A stretch of DNA of 64,000 bases. Source: SABY01 sp964523795 (GTDB taxonomy: Bacteria; Bacteroidota; Bacteroidia; Bacteroidales; 4484-276). Location: assembly GCA_964523795.1 (NCBI GenBank), contig CAZGAO010000007.1, positions 1 through 64,000 of the forward strand, in the 5' to 3' direction. Shown here piece after piece: positions 1-8,362 of this stretch. The notes under the pieces are model-generated. The model was not told the DNA's origin, did no database searches, and saw nothing but the letters and a program-made list of their open reading frames with translations. The stretch's first letter is position 1, and every line of letters starts with the position of its first letter. The translations under genes were made by a program, and so were the position numbers.

Positions 1-1
1 G

Positions 2-1057
2 ATAGAGATTAAAGATAAGGAGTCGATCGTTTATAAGATAAAAAATATCAGCCGCCCCGATGATCCCAACAACATACACCGGATAAAGATTTGGGAGATT
101 ACCACCAAAATGATTGCTGATAATCCCTTGCAAGGAGTGGGGGCGGGCAACTGGAAAATAAATGCACCTTATTATTATTCCGGTTATAATTTTAAGAAGG
201 AGCAACTCAACTGGCTTCGGCCGCACAACGACTATTTGTGGGTATTTGCCGAAAAGGGCATTCTGGGAATACTCGTCTATTTGGGTATTTTTATAATTGC
301 TATCTATTATCTTATCAAGGTATTTTTTAATTCACCTGAAAAGGATAAAAAAATACTGGCGTTGTTTATCCTGGCTGGTCTGGTTGGCTACCTTAGTGTT
401 TCGTTTTTCAGCTTCCCGCTCGAACGACCGCATCATCAGGTTTATCTGGCCATCTGTCTTAGCCTGGCCGTGGCGATGTTTCACGAGCAGAAAAGTAGCT
501 CGGGCAATATCAAATTTTTTAAACCAATATTGATGGTGGTTTCTTTGTTGTTGGTTTATTTCATCATTTATGCCTCTTCCGTTTTGGTGATGGAGACAAG
601 GGTAAGAGAAGCCCGGATTTTAGAACAGCAGGGTCGTTATGAGCAGATGCTCACCTTATCCAAAACAATACCTTCTACTTTTAAAAACCTAGATGTCGAA
701 GCTATGCCCATAGCCTGGTATCGGGGATTGGCTTATGCAAATCTAAACCAAATAGAACAGGCTAATCTGGCTTACCAAGAGGCATACCTGGCGCTTCCTA
801 CGCGCATTTCACTGCTTAACAATTTGGGGAGGACCTACTTTCAATTGAAGAATTATGATGAAGCTAAAAATTGCTTTTTGGAAGCTCTGGCCATCTTGCC
901 CGAGTATTTCGAGTCGCTGGTTAATGTTTCATCAACCTATATCAAACTCCAGGACTACGAAAAAGCCAATGAGTGTTTATCAAAGATAAAGCCCAAAGAT
1001 ATGAATGAGCCATTGCGGAATAATCTTAAATTTGTGCAAAGCAAACTTAAAAAATAG
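2..1057 (+). CDS. O-antigen ligase/polymerase-family protein with C-terminal TPRs (5' end outside window)
   Basis: The reading frame is open to the left edge, so only the C-terminal part is present. The translated part contains the Wzy/O-antigen-ligase motif region, with DNPLQGVGAGNW followed by PHNDYLWVFAEKGILG, where the PHND histidine belongs to the conserved periplasmic loop. Several hydrophobic membrane segments follow. The last 130 or so residues look like tetratricopeptide repeats (AWYRGLAYANLNQIEQA, LNNLGRTYFQLKNYDEA), as in many Bacteroidota Wzy-like proteins. The family joins or ligates lipid-linked glycans in the inner membrane. Which glycan is handled here cannot be read from the fragment. 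galK starts a few bases downstream. Confidence 0.85.
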   Translation: MEIKDKESIVYKIKNISRPDDPNNIHRIKIWEITTKMIADNPLQGVGAGNWKINAPYYYSGYNFKKEQLNWLRPHNDYLWVFAEKGILGILVYLGIFIIAIYYLIKVFFNSPEKDKKILALFILAGLVGYLSVSFFSFPLERPHHQVYLAICLSLAVAMFHEQKSSSGNIKFFKPILMVVSLLLVYFIIYASSVLVMETRVREARILEQQGRYEQMLTLSKTIPSTFKNLDVEAMPIAWYRGLAYANLNQIEQANLAYQEAYLALPTRISLLNNLGRTYFQLKNYDEAKNCFLEALAILPEYFESLVNVSSTYIKLQDYEKANECLSKIKPKDMNEPLRNNLKFVQSKLKK

Positions 1058-1090
1058 TGTAGTTTAGTGGTATATTTTAGCATGGATATT

Positions 1091-2254
1091 ATGGATATTG
1101 AACAGCTCAAACAAAACTTTATCGCGCGCTATGGCGGAGACATAGAAGCGGTGCATGGTTATTTTGCACCTGGCAGGGTTAACCTGATTGGCGAGCATAC
1201 CGATTACAACAAGGGTTTTGTATTGCCCTGCGCGCTTATTTTTGGCACCTATTTGCTTATTCGCCAAAACAAGGACGGGCTTGTAAGGATGGCCTCCGAA
1301 AACTTCGATTACGGCGATGAAATTCCCCTGTTACAATTACATCAGCCACAACCCGGAAAATGGATGAATTATCCGCTGGGCGTTATCGACCAGCTTATCA
1401 AAAGCGGATTTGAAGCCCGGGGTCTCGATATGCTTTTTTATGGAAATATCCCCAACGGAGCAGGCTTGTCCTCTTCGGCATCCATCGAGGTGCTTACGGC
1501 TTTTGCTATCAACGATTTGTTTGACTTAGCTTTGGATAAGATAACTATGGTGAAAATGGCTCAGAAGGCCGAAAATGAATTTGTGGGCGTAAATTGTGGA
1601 ATCATGGATCAATTTGCGGTGGGAATGGGAAAGGCCGACCACGCTGTATTTTTGGATTGCGGAACCCTGGATTATGAATTGGTACCCCTGGATTTGGGCG
1701 ACTACAAAATTGTGATTGCCAACACTAACAAGCAGCGTAAACTTTCGGAATCGAAATACAACGAGCGCGTGGAAGAATGCGCAACGGCGATGAAGTATTT
1801 GTCGAAATACAAGGCCATCGATTCACTTAGCGATCTTTCGTACCAGGAGTTTGTAGATCACAAGCATCACATTCCCGACATTGTTATTCGCAAGCGAGCC
1901 AAGCACGTCCTTAGCGAAAATCAGCGCGTGCTGGATGCTGTAAAAGTATTGGCCGAAGGTAAGCTTAATGTTTTTGGTAAACTGATGAATGCCTCGCACA
2001 ACTCGCTCCGCTACGACTATGAAGTTACGGGTTACGAGCTGGATATCCTGGTAGAAGAAGCAAGGCAGACTGAGGGTGTCCTGGGCGCACGTATGACTGG
2101 CGCGGGATTTGGTGGCTGCGCCATCGCTCTGGTTGCCCAAAATGCTATCGATAAATTTATCGATCGCGTGGGTGAAAATTATAAACGCAGAACCGGATTG
2201 ACAGCCGATTTTTATATCTCGGAAATTGGTGATGGTGTAAAAAAAATTGGATAA
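1091..2254 (+). CDS. galK: Galactokinase
   Basis: This is a GHMP-family kinase that phosphorylates galactose at C1 with ATP, the entry step of the Leloir pathway in the cytoplasm. The galactokinase signature GRVNLIGEHTDYNKG sits near residue 25, the GHMP ATP loop GAGLSSSASIE near 125, and the C-terminal motif GARMTGAGFGGCAIAL near 335. Length of about 388 residues is normal. Three in-frame starts exist: GTG at 1067, ATG at 1082 and ATG at 1091. The last is chosen because it gives the usual MDIEQL N-terminus. No other Leloir gene is adjacent, and PPK2 follows closely. Confidence 0.95.
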   Translation: MDIEQLKQNFIARYGGDIEAVHGYFAPGRVNLIGEHTDYNKGFVLPCALIFGTYLLIRQNKDGLVRMASENFDYGDEIPLLQLHQPQPGKWMNYPLGVIDQLIKSGFEARGLDMLFYGNIPNGAGLSSSASIEVLTAFAINDLFDLALDKITMVKMAQKAENEFVGVNCGIMDQFAVGMGKADHAVFLDCGTLDYELVPLDLGDYKIVIANTNKQRKLSESKYNERVEECATAMKYLSKYKAIDSLSDLSYQEFVDHKHHIPDIVIRKRAKHVLSENQRVLDAVKVLAEGKLNVFGKLMNASHNSLRYDYEVTGYELDILVEEARQTEGVLGARMTGAGFGGCAIALVAQNAIDKFIDRVGENYKRRTGLTADFYISEIGDGVKKIG

Positions 2255-2278
2255 TTGAGTTTTAGAAATTTTTTGGAT

Positions 2279-3238
2279 ATGGGACACGATAAAAAGCAGA
2301 ATCACAAAAAGCACAGCGACAAAGCGCAAAATGCTAAGAAAAATCATGATAAAGAGGATAGCAATAATATGGATCATCAGGACAAAGATCAAAATGATAA
2401 GAAGCCTAATGCCGAAGATCAGCATGATGCGAATTACAATGACATGGAGCAGCAGAATCAGAAAAAACTCCCCAACGATTTCTACGAGAAAGAGCTTTTG
2501 CGTTTGCAAATTGAACTGGTAAAACTCCAGAAATGGATCAAAACCAAACAACTTAAGGTGGTGGTTGTTTTCGAGGGTCGCGATGCTGCCGGAAAGGGCG
2601 GAACTATCAAGCGAATATTGCAGAGCCTGAACCCACGTATCTGCCGGGTGGTAGCCCTGGGCACGCCCACCGAGCGCGAGAAAACGCAGTGGTATTTCCA
2701 GCGTTATGTGCCGCATCTGCCTGCCGCCGGCGAAATGGTGCTTTTCGACCGCAGTTGGTATAACCGTGCCGGCGTTGAGCGGGTGATGAATTTTTGTACC
2801 GAAGAAGAATACTGGGAGTTTCTGCGCTCCTGCCCCAACTTCGAACGTATGCTGATTCGCTCAGGCATTGTTCTGGTTAAATACTGGTTTTCGGTAAGCG
2901 TGGAAGAGCAGGAACGGCGTTTTCAGGCACGTATTAGCGATCCTACCAAACGGTGGAAGCTAAGCCCCATGGACTTGGAATCGCGCGCCAAGTGGGTCGA
3001 GTATTCCCGGGCCAAAGATGAGATGTTTGCCTATACCGACACCAAGAACTCGCCCTGGTATGTGGTGCCCTCCGATGAAAAGAAACGCGCCCGCCTGAAT
3101 TGCATCAGCCACCTGCTAAGCATGATTCCCTACCAGGATCTTACCCCCGCCACCTTCGAGCTTCCCGAACGCCCCGATGGCCGCGGCTACGTACGCCCCC
3201 CTATGGACGAGCAAACCTTTATCCCGGATAAGTATTAG
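2279..3238 (+). CDS. ppk2: Polyphosphate kinase 2 (PPK2 family)
   Basis: The PPK2 domain transfers phosphate between polyphosphate and nucleotides. Walker A is FEGRDAAGKGGTIKR and the Walker B/lid region is LFDRSWYNRAGVERVM. RWKLSPMDLESRAKW is also typical of class I PPK2. The first 65 or so residues are an odd, extremely polar Lys/His/Asp/Asn/Gln tail that precedes the catalytic domain and looks disordered. The start is the ATG at 2279. A TTG 24 bases earlier is in frame but unlikely. The gene lies 24 bases after galK and may be cotranscribed. Confidence 0.93.
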   Translation: MGHDKKQNHKKHSDKAQNAKKNHDKEDSNNMDHQDKDQNDKKPNAEDQHDANYNDMEQQNQKKLPNDFYEKELLRLQIELVKLQKWIKTKQLKVVVVFEGRDAAGKGGTIKRILQSLNPRICRVVALGTPTEREKTQWYFQRYVPHLPAAGEMVLFDRSWYNRAGVERVMNFCTEEEYWEFLRSCPNFERMLIRSGIVLVKYWFSVSVEEQERRFQARISDPTKRWKLSPMDLESRAKWVEYSRAKDEMFAYTDTKNSPWYVVPSDEKKRARLNCISHLLSMIPYQDLTPATFELPERPDGRGYVRPPMDEQTFIPDKY

Positions 3239-3710
3239 TAATCGTATGGCTCAACAAAGTCATAGTATGGCTTCAAGCCATGCTATGACTATCACAACAG
3301 ATCCAAGCCATGCTATGACTATCACAACAGATCCAAGCCATGCTATGACTATCACAACAGTTCCAAACAAAACCAGTACAGCCTGCCCCGATTTTTCGGG
3401 GGATTTAGCTATTTGAATATCTCTGCCCCCAAAATCAGATTTCATAAAATCATTTTGTTACAGAGTTTCATGAATAAATTTTTAAGAAACCCGTACCGGG
3501 TTTTCGCTACCCTTCGCCTGACAGTTCACCAATAACACCAACCCATGCCGGGTTGAGAAAAACTTCGAGATGACAAGGCTAATATTTTTTTGAGATGGCA
3601 AAACAATAATGAGCTTGTCGAGCAACGAAAATCAAAGGTTTTCTTTTTTAAGGATTACTATCAATTACTACAAATTACGCGCGAAGCGCAAATTACGCGC
3701 GAAGCGCATT
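3239..3710. other. Repeat-rich intergenic region, no gene
   Basis: Convergent intergenic DNA between ppk2 and the sulfur operon. It holds a 33-bp palindrome with a 30-bp tandem array (3259-3360), a hairpin CCCCGA-tttt-TCGGGG (3386-3401) and an 18-bp direct duplication containing acgcgcgaagcgc just before the rhodanese stop (about 3672-3707). Short open frames here (for example on either strand over 3177-3445) only translate the repeats and are not genes. Confidence 0.8.
3259..3360. repeat. 33-bp palindrome plus 30-bp tandem array (three units)
   Basis: A complete palindrome occupies 3259-3291 (AGTCATAGTATGGC, centre, GCCATGCTATGACT). Its right half plus the spacer atcacaacag forms a 30-bp unit present three times at 3271-3300, 3301-3330 and 3331-3360. 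The last two units are identical, and the first differs only in its first few bases. It belongs to the 33-bp palindrome family found in at least nine places in this window. Confidence 0.9.
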
Positions 3711-4349
3711 TTAACACCCTCCCTCAACCACATTCTTCTTTTTTTTCCGTGTTGGTAACACAACTTCGGGGGCATCCTGATCGAGCACGCTGGCCGGTGC
3801 ATTTTGTATCAGTTCCATAATGGTGGCAAAATCGTAAGCCGGTTCTTCCACCATGTATTTGGGTACTTCGGGCATGTCGTAGGGGTCGAGCGATTCGTTG
3901 GCGTAATAATTCCATCCGCCGCGCATCAGCCACATATTGTTGTAGCCCAATTGTTTCATCAGCAGCCACGGGTCGGTGGCCGCAGCTTCGTCGCTAGCGA
4001 TTAGCACCACCCGCATGGAATCGTTTTGGGCGGCATCAAAAAAATCGAGTGACTTGTTTTCAAGAAGGTCGGTTTGCGGAATATTGATCGAGCCTGGCAC
4101 ATTGCCTTTTACGAACTCATAAGGATTTCTTAAGTCAACGTAGAGATAGCCCGGTTCATCAATTTCCACATAGTAGGCCACATCTTCGGGCAAAATGGTA
4201 TATTCGGCATCCATCAAGGCATCGATGGTTTCCTGTGGGGAAGTCTCGAAAGTGAGATCGCTACCTTGCATCGTTACAAAGCCAATAAGCAAAACGCCTA
4301 CGAAAATAAGGCTTGCTATCAGGAGACTTTTTGTGTTTTTATCTTTCAT
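3711..4349 (-). CDS. Membrane-anchored rhodanese-like protein with sole cysteine at the C-terminus (copy A)
   Basis: The 212-residue protein has one N-terminal membrane segment (about residues 9-27) after a Lys-rich start, which predicts a periplasmic body. The rhodanese fold shows as LYVDLRNPYEF and VPGSINIP and ends in a WLMRGGW motif. The active-site loop, normally CxxGxR, reads VVLIASDEAAATD and has no cysteine. The protein ends TRKKKKNVVEGGC, and that final Cys is its only one. A second protein at 5016-5630 carries the same 12-residue tail. The ATG at 4349 is chosen. The frame is open further upstream but runs into the VOC gene. Last gene of the leftward sulfur operon. A role as a sulfur carrier is inferred, not shown. 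Confidence 0.85.
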   Translation of the reverse strand: MKDKNTKSLLIASLIFVGVLLIGFVTMQGSDLTFETSPQETIDALMDAEYTILPEDVAYYVEIDEPGYLYVDLRNPYEFVKGNVPGSINIPQTDLLENKSLDFFDAAQNDSMRVVLIASDEAAATDPWLLMKQLGYNNMWLMRGGWNYYANESLDPYDMPEVPKYMVEEPAYDFATIMELIQNAPASVLDQDAPEVVLPTRKKKKNVVEGGC

Positions 4350-4377
4350 CTTTATTAAATTTATTTGCTGGATGGTT

Positions 4378-4851
4378 CTATTTTGTTGTTTTTCCTCCCA
4401 TTGCTGTAAATACGCTGTCGATGGGTTCCCAAAGTTCGATCTTGTTTCCGTCAGCATCCATAATATGAACGAATTTTCCATAATCATAGGTTTCGATGCT
4501 GTCAATTATGTTTACTCCATTTTTTTTAAGTTTGTCCACCAGCCCTTCGATGTTTTGAACCCTGTAATTGATCATAAATTCCTTTTTTGACGGGGCAAAA
4601 TATTCACTGCCTTGCATAAAAGGACTCCATTGGAGGTAGTTAATCTCATCGGGTCGGTTTGCATTTCTAAATTCAAAACTTGAACCCCACTCATTTACCT
4701 CAAGTCCCAAGTTTTTGGAATACCATTCCTTTGTTTTTTCAGGCTTATCTGCGAAAAAGAAAATTCCTCCAATTCCGGTTACTTTCGGGTTTGTGTCGCT
4801 TGGTGAAGGCGATTTATCTGTTTGCTTTATTTCGTTTGCCATCGTGTTCAT
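4378..4851 (-). CDS. VOC-family (glyoxalase/bleomycin-resistance-like) protein
   Basis: A single vicinal-oxygen-chelate domain of 157 residues: GIGGIFFFADKPEKTKEWY opens it, and FVHIMDADGNKIELWEP closes it with the usual metal-ligand Glu. The first 20 or so residues are polar and probably disordered. The VOC fold supports isomerases, dioxygenases and thiol-transfer enzymes, so the substrate is unknown. It lies 28 bases upstream of rhodanese-like copy A, on the same strand, between the two Cys-tailed proteins. A second ATG at 4842 is possible. Its place in a sulfur operon may be chance, since a 164-bp gap separates it from copy B. Confidence 0.85.
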   Translation of the reverse strand: MNTMANEIKQTDKSPSPSDTNPKVTGIGGIFFFADKPEKTKEWYSKNLGLEVNEWGSSFEFRNANRPDEINYLQWSPFMQGSEYFAPSKKEFMINYRVQNIEGLVDKLKKNGVNIIDSIETYDYGKFVHIMDADGNKIELWEPIDSVFTAMGGKTTK

Positions 4852-4946
4852 TTTTTTTATTTAGATAATATTGAGCCGTTCAAATTATGAGCTACCCAAA
4901 TTGGGCGGCTTTACCTCATTCCGCCCTCGCAAGCAATTCATCTTAC

Positions 4947-4967
4947 AGACGCGCAAGTTGCGCGTCT
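4947..4967. repeat. Perfect 10-bp inverted repeat
   Basis: AGACGCGCAA and TTGCGCGTCT flank a single base in the gap between rhodanese-like copy B and the VOC gene. It may act as a hairpin in the operon transcript. No T-run follows on the minus strand, so it is not a normal terminator. Confidence 0.6.
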
Positions 4968-5015
4968 CAAAATGTTATTTTTCGAGACCATGAACGATTA
5001 ACCATTAACATCTTC

Positions 5016-5630
5016 TCAGCATCCTCCTTCCACCACATTCTTCTTTTTCTTTCGCTCAAACTGTATTGCCTCTGCCGGCACTTCGCTGGCCACCTGCACG
5101 CTGCCGCCCGTAAAATACTGGCTGGCTCCCTGGCGAAACTGATACAGGTCAAAGGCTTCCTGTCCTTGTGTTTCTTCCGGTCTTTCGGGTTTAATGATGG
5201 TTTCGATCCATTGGTTCAGGCCACCATCCAAAATGTACAACCTTTTATTTCCTACCCGGTGTGCAATCATCCAGGCCTTGTTTGCTTCCACATCACCGTT
5301 AGAATAGAAAATAATATCTTTTCCCGGAGTGGTAAAAATCTCGGTGGCCATTTCGGTAAGCAGATCCGTAATCGGAATATTTTCGGCACCGGGCAGGGCA
5401 AAGTCCATAAAATCGTAAGGGTCGCGTATGTCGATCAACTGCACCGATGGGTCTCCTTCGATGAGGCGTTGCGCCAACTCATCTGTGGAAACATAGCGGG
5501 TATTTTCGTTTAAATCGGTGAGTATTTCCTGTGGGCTTAGCTCATTATTTGGCTCGTTGGCTTCGAGCATAAAAAGCCCCAAACCGAGCAGTAATAGAAT
5601 AAAGGCAAGCAGCAAATAGGTTTTATTCAT
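5016..5630 (-). CDS. Membrane-anchored rhodanese-like protein with sole cysteine at the C-terminus (copy B)
   Basis: The 204-residue protein has an N-terminal membrane segment (LLLAFILLLLGLGLFML) and a periplasmic rhodanese-like body with LIDIRDPYDF, LPGAENIP and LYILDGGLNQW. In the catalytic loop IIFYSNGDVEANK the expected Cys is Ser. The C-terminus is ERKKKKNVVEGGC, identical over 12 residues to copy A, and the last residue is again the only Cys. Compared with copy A, six of the 12 tail codons differ synonymously, so the tail is conserved at protein level. The ATG at 5630 is used. The upstream in-frame TTG at 5654 is less likely. The gene directly follows the second YeeE half, with 13 bases between them. 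Confidence 0.87.
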   Translation of the reverse strand: MNKTYLLLAFILLLLGLGLFMLEANEPNNELSPQEILTDLNENTRYVSTDELAQRLIEGDPSVQLIDIRDPYDFMDFALPGAENIPITDLLTEMATEIFTTPGKDIIFYSNGDVEANKAWMIAHRVGNKRLYILDGGLNQWIETIIKPERPEETQGQEAFDLYQFRQGASQYFTGGSVQVASEVPAEAIQFERKKKKNVVEGGC

Positions 5631-5643
5631 AGCAGCGTAAGAT

Positions 5644-6234
5644 TTAGTATTCAACTTTTTTTACTCTTTTCTGAATCAGCGTGGTGATATAAAATGCAGC
5701 CAGGGCAATTACGATAAGGATAATCATAAATAGGCTAACCGGAATACCAAGGGCATCGTAAACAGTGATATTGCCCAGGAAGCCCGAGTTGTAGAAGGTC
5801 TCGAAAAGTGGATAAAATTCTGAGAAAATAAAAATTCCCACCAGCATGGAAAGCGAAAAAACGATGGCATCAATTTTTCCGATGGCTGCACCGCAGTAGC
5901 TTGTGCCGGGGCAATAGCCGCCCATGATAAAGCCCAGACCCATGATGATGCCGCCCACGATGGCCGGTGCTACATAAGCGGGATTGATGTATATCATGCT
6001 CAGGTCGAGCCATCCTAAAAAGTGGAAATAATACATGCCAATAGCTGCAGTGATGGCAGCAGTAAAAAATACTTTGAATACGGTAAAATCGTAGCCGTAA
6101 AAAATACCGGCCAGCTTGCGGCTCGACGAAAAGCCCGAGGATTCGAGGATAAAGCCAAAGGCGATGCCGATGACGATGGCAAATACATTGTTCCAACTTG
6201 AATCGATAATATCTAAAGGAATAAGTGGTCCCAT
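5644..6234 (-). CDS. YeeE/YedE-family sulfur transporter, second half
   Basis: A polytopic membrane protein of 196 residues with about five or six helices and the family's cysteine motif GGYCPGTSYCGAAIG near residues 105-120. YeeE/TsuA proteins carry thiosulfate or related sulfur anions across the inner membrane through conserved cysteines. Here the protein is half-length and its partner half is encoded just upstream (6257-6775), so the two presumably pair. It is followed within 13 bases by rhodanese-like copy B. The exact substrate is not known from sequence. Confidence 0.88.
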   Translation of the reverse strand: MGPLIPLDIIDSSWNNVFAIVIGIAFGFILESSGFSSSRKLAGIFYGYDFTVFKVFFTAAITAAIGMYYFHFLGWLDLSMIYINPAYVAPAIVGGIIMGLGFIMGGYCPGTSYCGAAIGKIDAIVFSLSMLVGIFIFSEFYPLFETFYNSGFLGNITVYDALGIPVSLFMIILIVIALAAFYITTLIQKRVKKVEY

Positions 6235-6256
6235 AATTATATCTTTTTAGCGATGA

Positions 6257-6775
6257 TTAAATCCAGTTTTTTCTAAAAAAGTAGGCCAGGGCAAATCCGC
6301 TTCCAAAAATGGAGAGCATGGCAATAAAGCCACCCAGCGATAATGAAGCCATGCCGCTTAGCGCGGCACCGCTGGTACAGCCGCGGCCAAACTGCGAGCC
6401 AATGCCAAAGGCCATACCTCCGAAAGCAGCAAAGGCAAGTCTACGGTTTGCGCTTATTTTGGGGCTGTGCTCTACCTTAAAAGCCAGCCGGCCAGCTAAA
6501 GCTCCTGAAAGTAGTGCTCCAACCAGCATTCCGATAACCTCGAAAACCAGCCACTGGTTGAGCGGATGCTGGTCATCGCTGATAAATTTGCTGTAGTAGG
6601 TCGAGTTTTGCGCGTGCTCGGGAGCTACCTTGCTGGTGATGGCAACCACCGTGCTCTTGGCGGCACCGCTCGCACCCAGGCCGCGTCCGGTTACGTAGAA
6701 GGTAACCAGCAAAAGCAAGCCCAGCATTACCCCACCAAAATAAGGGTTCCAGTATATTTTTGATTTATCTTTCAT
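6257..6775 (-). CDS. YeeE/YedE-family sulfur transporter, first half
   Basis: A 172-residue membrane protein with several hydrophobic segments, a polar loop around residues 50-75 and the YeeE cysteine motif FGRGCTSGAALSG near residue 130. It represents the other half of a YeeE/YedE transporter, and the second half starts 22 bases downstream. In full-length family members both Cys motifs are in one chain and line the path of thiosulfate. Splitting into two adjacent genes is common near rhodanese or Phs/Psr genes. It belongs to the leftward operon headed by the molybdoenzyme. Confidence 0.88.
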   Translation of the reverse strand: MKDKSKIYWNPYFGGVMLGLLLLVTFYVTGRGLGASGAAKSTVVAITSKVAPEHAQNSTYYSKFISDDQHPLNQWLVFEVIGMLVGALLSGALAGRLAFKVEHSPKISANRRLAFAAFGGMAFGIGSQFGRGCTSGAALSGMASLSLGGFIAMLSIFGSGFALAYFFRKNWI

Positions 6776-6875
6776 GATTTATTATCCATTTTTAGTATAT
6801 GAATTATCAAATTTTATATCCTTAAAAAAATTAAGCAATATTTCTTTTAGTTTGGATTTGTATCTGATTTCAAAA

Positions 6876-7817
6876 TTAATATAGATACCTTGTTATCTGC
6901 CCTGCTTCTACCATGATAAAGCGGAATACTAATCCACCAATCAAAATTAGCAATGCAGGTATGGCGATAGGGATTTTGTATCCGCGTAGTTCCAGTATTT
7001 CGAGTACCGCAGGAAATACCAGCCCAAGGATAATTACAAACACCCAGAACGAAACGGTAAACTGCCCGCCGAGAAACAGATCGGCTGCTTGTATCATCAC
7101 TTCCGAACCGGCCAACATGCCCATAATCATGTGGGTGATAAAGAATAGTTCGATGATGATTAGTAGCAGGTCGATGCGGCCCAAAATCCGGCGTTCGCTG
7201 TGGCTATTGGATATCCACATTACCGTGGCCACCCCGGTTGACATGCCCGAGACCATAAACAGTGGCCCCAAGATCGCATTGTTCCAAAGGGGGCGCGCAT
7301 TGAAGGCACTGAGCAGGATGCCGGTGTAAATTCCCAAAATTACGGCCAGAGCCATCATTATCCAGGCGATGGGCTGGCGACTTCGTTGTACCCAGGCAAT
7401 GAGGTTTTTTACCCATTGGTATTTCCAGTTCCAATCGGGCACAAGCTCTTTGAGATAGCTGGCCACCCACAAAAACGACAAGGGTGTGATGAACATGAGT
7501 ACCCAGGCACCCCACGACATGGGCGATTCCATGCGGATGGTCATATACAATCGCCAGAAATACATTTGATGTTTCAGATCCAAAAACAGCATAAATAGCC
7601 CTAATACCAATGCGCCGGGCACGAAAAATGGACCCCATTTTACCGTGGCAGGCATTTCTTTTTCCTTACCAATAACTGTAAAAAGGCTGGCAAAAAATAA
7701 GATGCCGGCAGCCAGCCCGCCCAGAAAAAGATAGATCGGTATCTGCCAGTGCCAAATGTGTAAAAACGGATCGATATAGGGGATGTCGCGACCGCTGATA
7801 AATAATTCTTCTCTCAT
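6876..7817 (-). CDS. psrC: NrfD/PsrC-type membrane subunit of the molybdoenzyme
   Basis: About 313 residues with eight or nine hydrophobic helices and the NrfD start pattern PFLHIWHWQIPIYLFLGG. NrfD/PsrC subunits sit in the inner membrane and pass electrons between the quinone pool and the periplasmic Fe-S and molybdopterin subunits, without haem. It lies 11 bases after the Fe-S subunit gene. The family cannot tell thiosulfate from polysulfide or other sulfur reductases, so the symbol marks the subunit type only. Confidence 0.92.
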   Translation of the reverse strand: MREELFISGRDIPYIDPFLHIWHWQIPIYLFLGGLAAGILFFASLFTVIGKEKEMPATVKWGPFFVPGALVLGLFMLFLDLKHQMYFWRLYMTIRMESPMSWGAWVLMFITPLSFLWVASYLKELVPDWNWKYQWVKNLIAWVQRSRQPIAWIMMALAVILGIYTGILLSAFNARPLWNNAILGPLFMVSGMSTGVATVMWISNSHSERRILGRIDLLLIIIELFFITHMIMGMLAGSEVMIQAADLFLGGQFTVSFWVFVIILGLVFPAVLEILELRGYKIPIAIPALLILIGGLVFRFIMVEAGQITRYLY

Positions 7818-7828
7818 TTTATTTTTTT

Positions 7829-8362
7829 TTAAATAAGATAAAAAATCTGTGGATTCGTTCCGGCTTCGGGAGCCAGGGCCTTATAGTTACGATTTTTGAG
7901 TGCATTGGAAACTGCGCTGTTGGGGTCGTCCAGGTCGCCAAAATACATGCACTTGGTGGGACACACGGCTACACAGGCAGGTTGTTCGCCTTTCACCACA
8001 CGGTGATGGCAAAAAGTGCATTTGTCCACATAGCCCTTTGGGTGCGAATAGCGTGCATCGTAGGGGCAGGATTGGATGCAGGCACCGCAGCCGATACACT
8101 CCTCGGGCGTAACCAGCACTATGCCTCCGTCCACAATATGGCTGGCTCCGGTAGGGCAGCAACGCACACAGGGTGAGTTGTCGCAGTGGTTGCAACGCTC
8201 GGTTCTGAGTTCTATCTCCACATTGGGGTAACTGCCGGCAACGGTTTCGGTAACCCAGTCGCGGCAAAAACCCAGCGGTACGTTATTTTCGGTTTGGCAG
8301 GCAACTACGCAGTCGCTGCACCCCACACATTTACGGGTGTCGATGGCCATTGCATATCTCAT
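7829..8362 (-). CDS. psrB: Four-cluster 4Fe-4S subunit of the molybdoenzyme
   Basis: A 177-residue DmsB/PsrB-type ferredoxin subunit. Four cysteine groups are visible: CVGCSDCVVAC, CNHCDNSPCVRCCP, CIGCGACIQSCP and CTFCHHR with CVAVCP. The protein would bind four [4Fe-4S] clusters and wire the catalytic subunit to the NrfD-type subunit. It has no signal peptide, so it should be exported with the Tat-dependent catalytic subunit. Its ATG overlaps the TGA of that gene (ATGA), which indicates translational coupling. Confidence 0.95.
   Translation of the reverse strand: MRYAMAIDTRKCVGCSDCVVACQTENNVPLGFCRDWVTETVAGSYPNVEIELRTERCNHCDNSPCVRCCPTGASHIVDGGIVLVTPEECIGCGACIQSCPYDARYSHPKGYVDKCTFCHHRVVKGEQPACVAVCPTKCMYFGDLDDPNSAVSNALKNRNYKALAPEAGTNPQIFYLI

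Noticed and set aside
1823..2716. Long minus-strand open frame of 297 codons across galK and ppk2
   Set aside because: It lies opposite two clear genes, and its hydrophobic composition comes from the reverse of their Lys/Asp-rich codons.
3271..3360. Possible CRISPR array
   Set aside because: The 30-bp units are directly abutting with no variable spacers, and there are no cas genes. The unit is part of a palindrome family.
3177..3445. Open frames on both strands with repeated SHAMTITT- and VIVIAWLG-like units
   Set aside because: They only translate the 30-bp tandem array. There is no start context and no conserved protein.
4350..4505. Extended N-terminus of carrier A up to 4505
   Set aside because: It would overlap the VOC gene and place 52 unrelated residues before a good signal-anchor. 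ATG 4349 is preferred.
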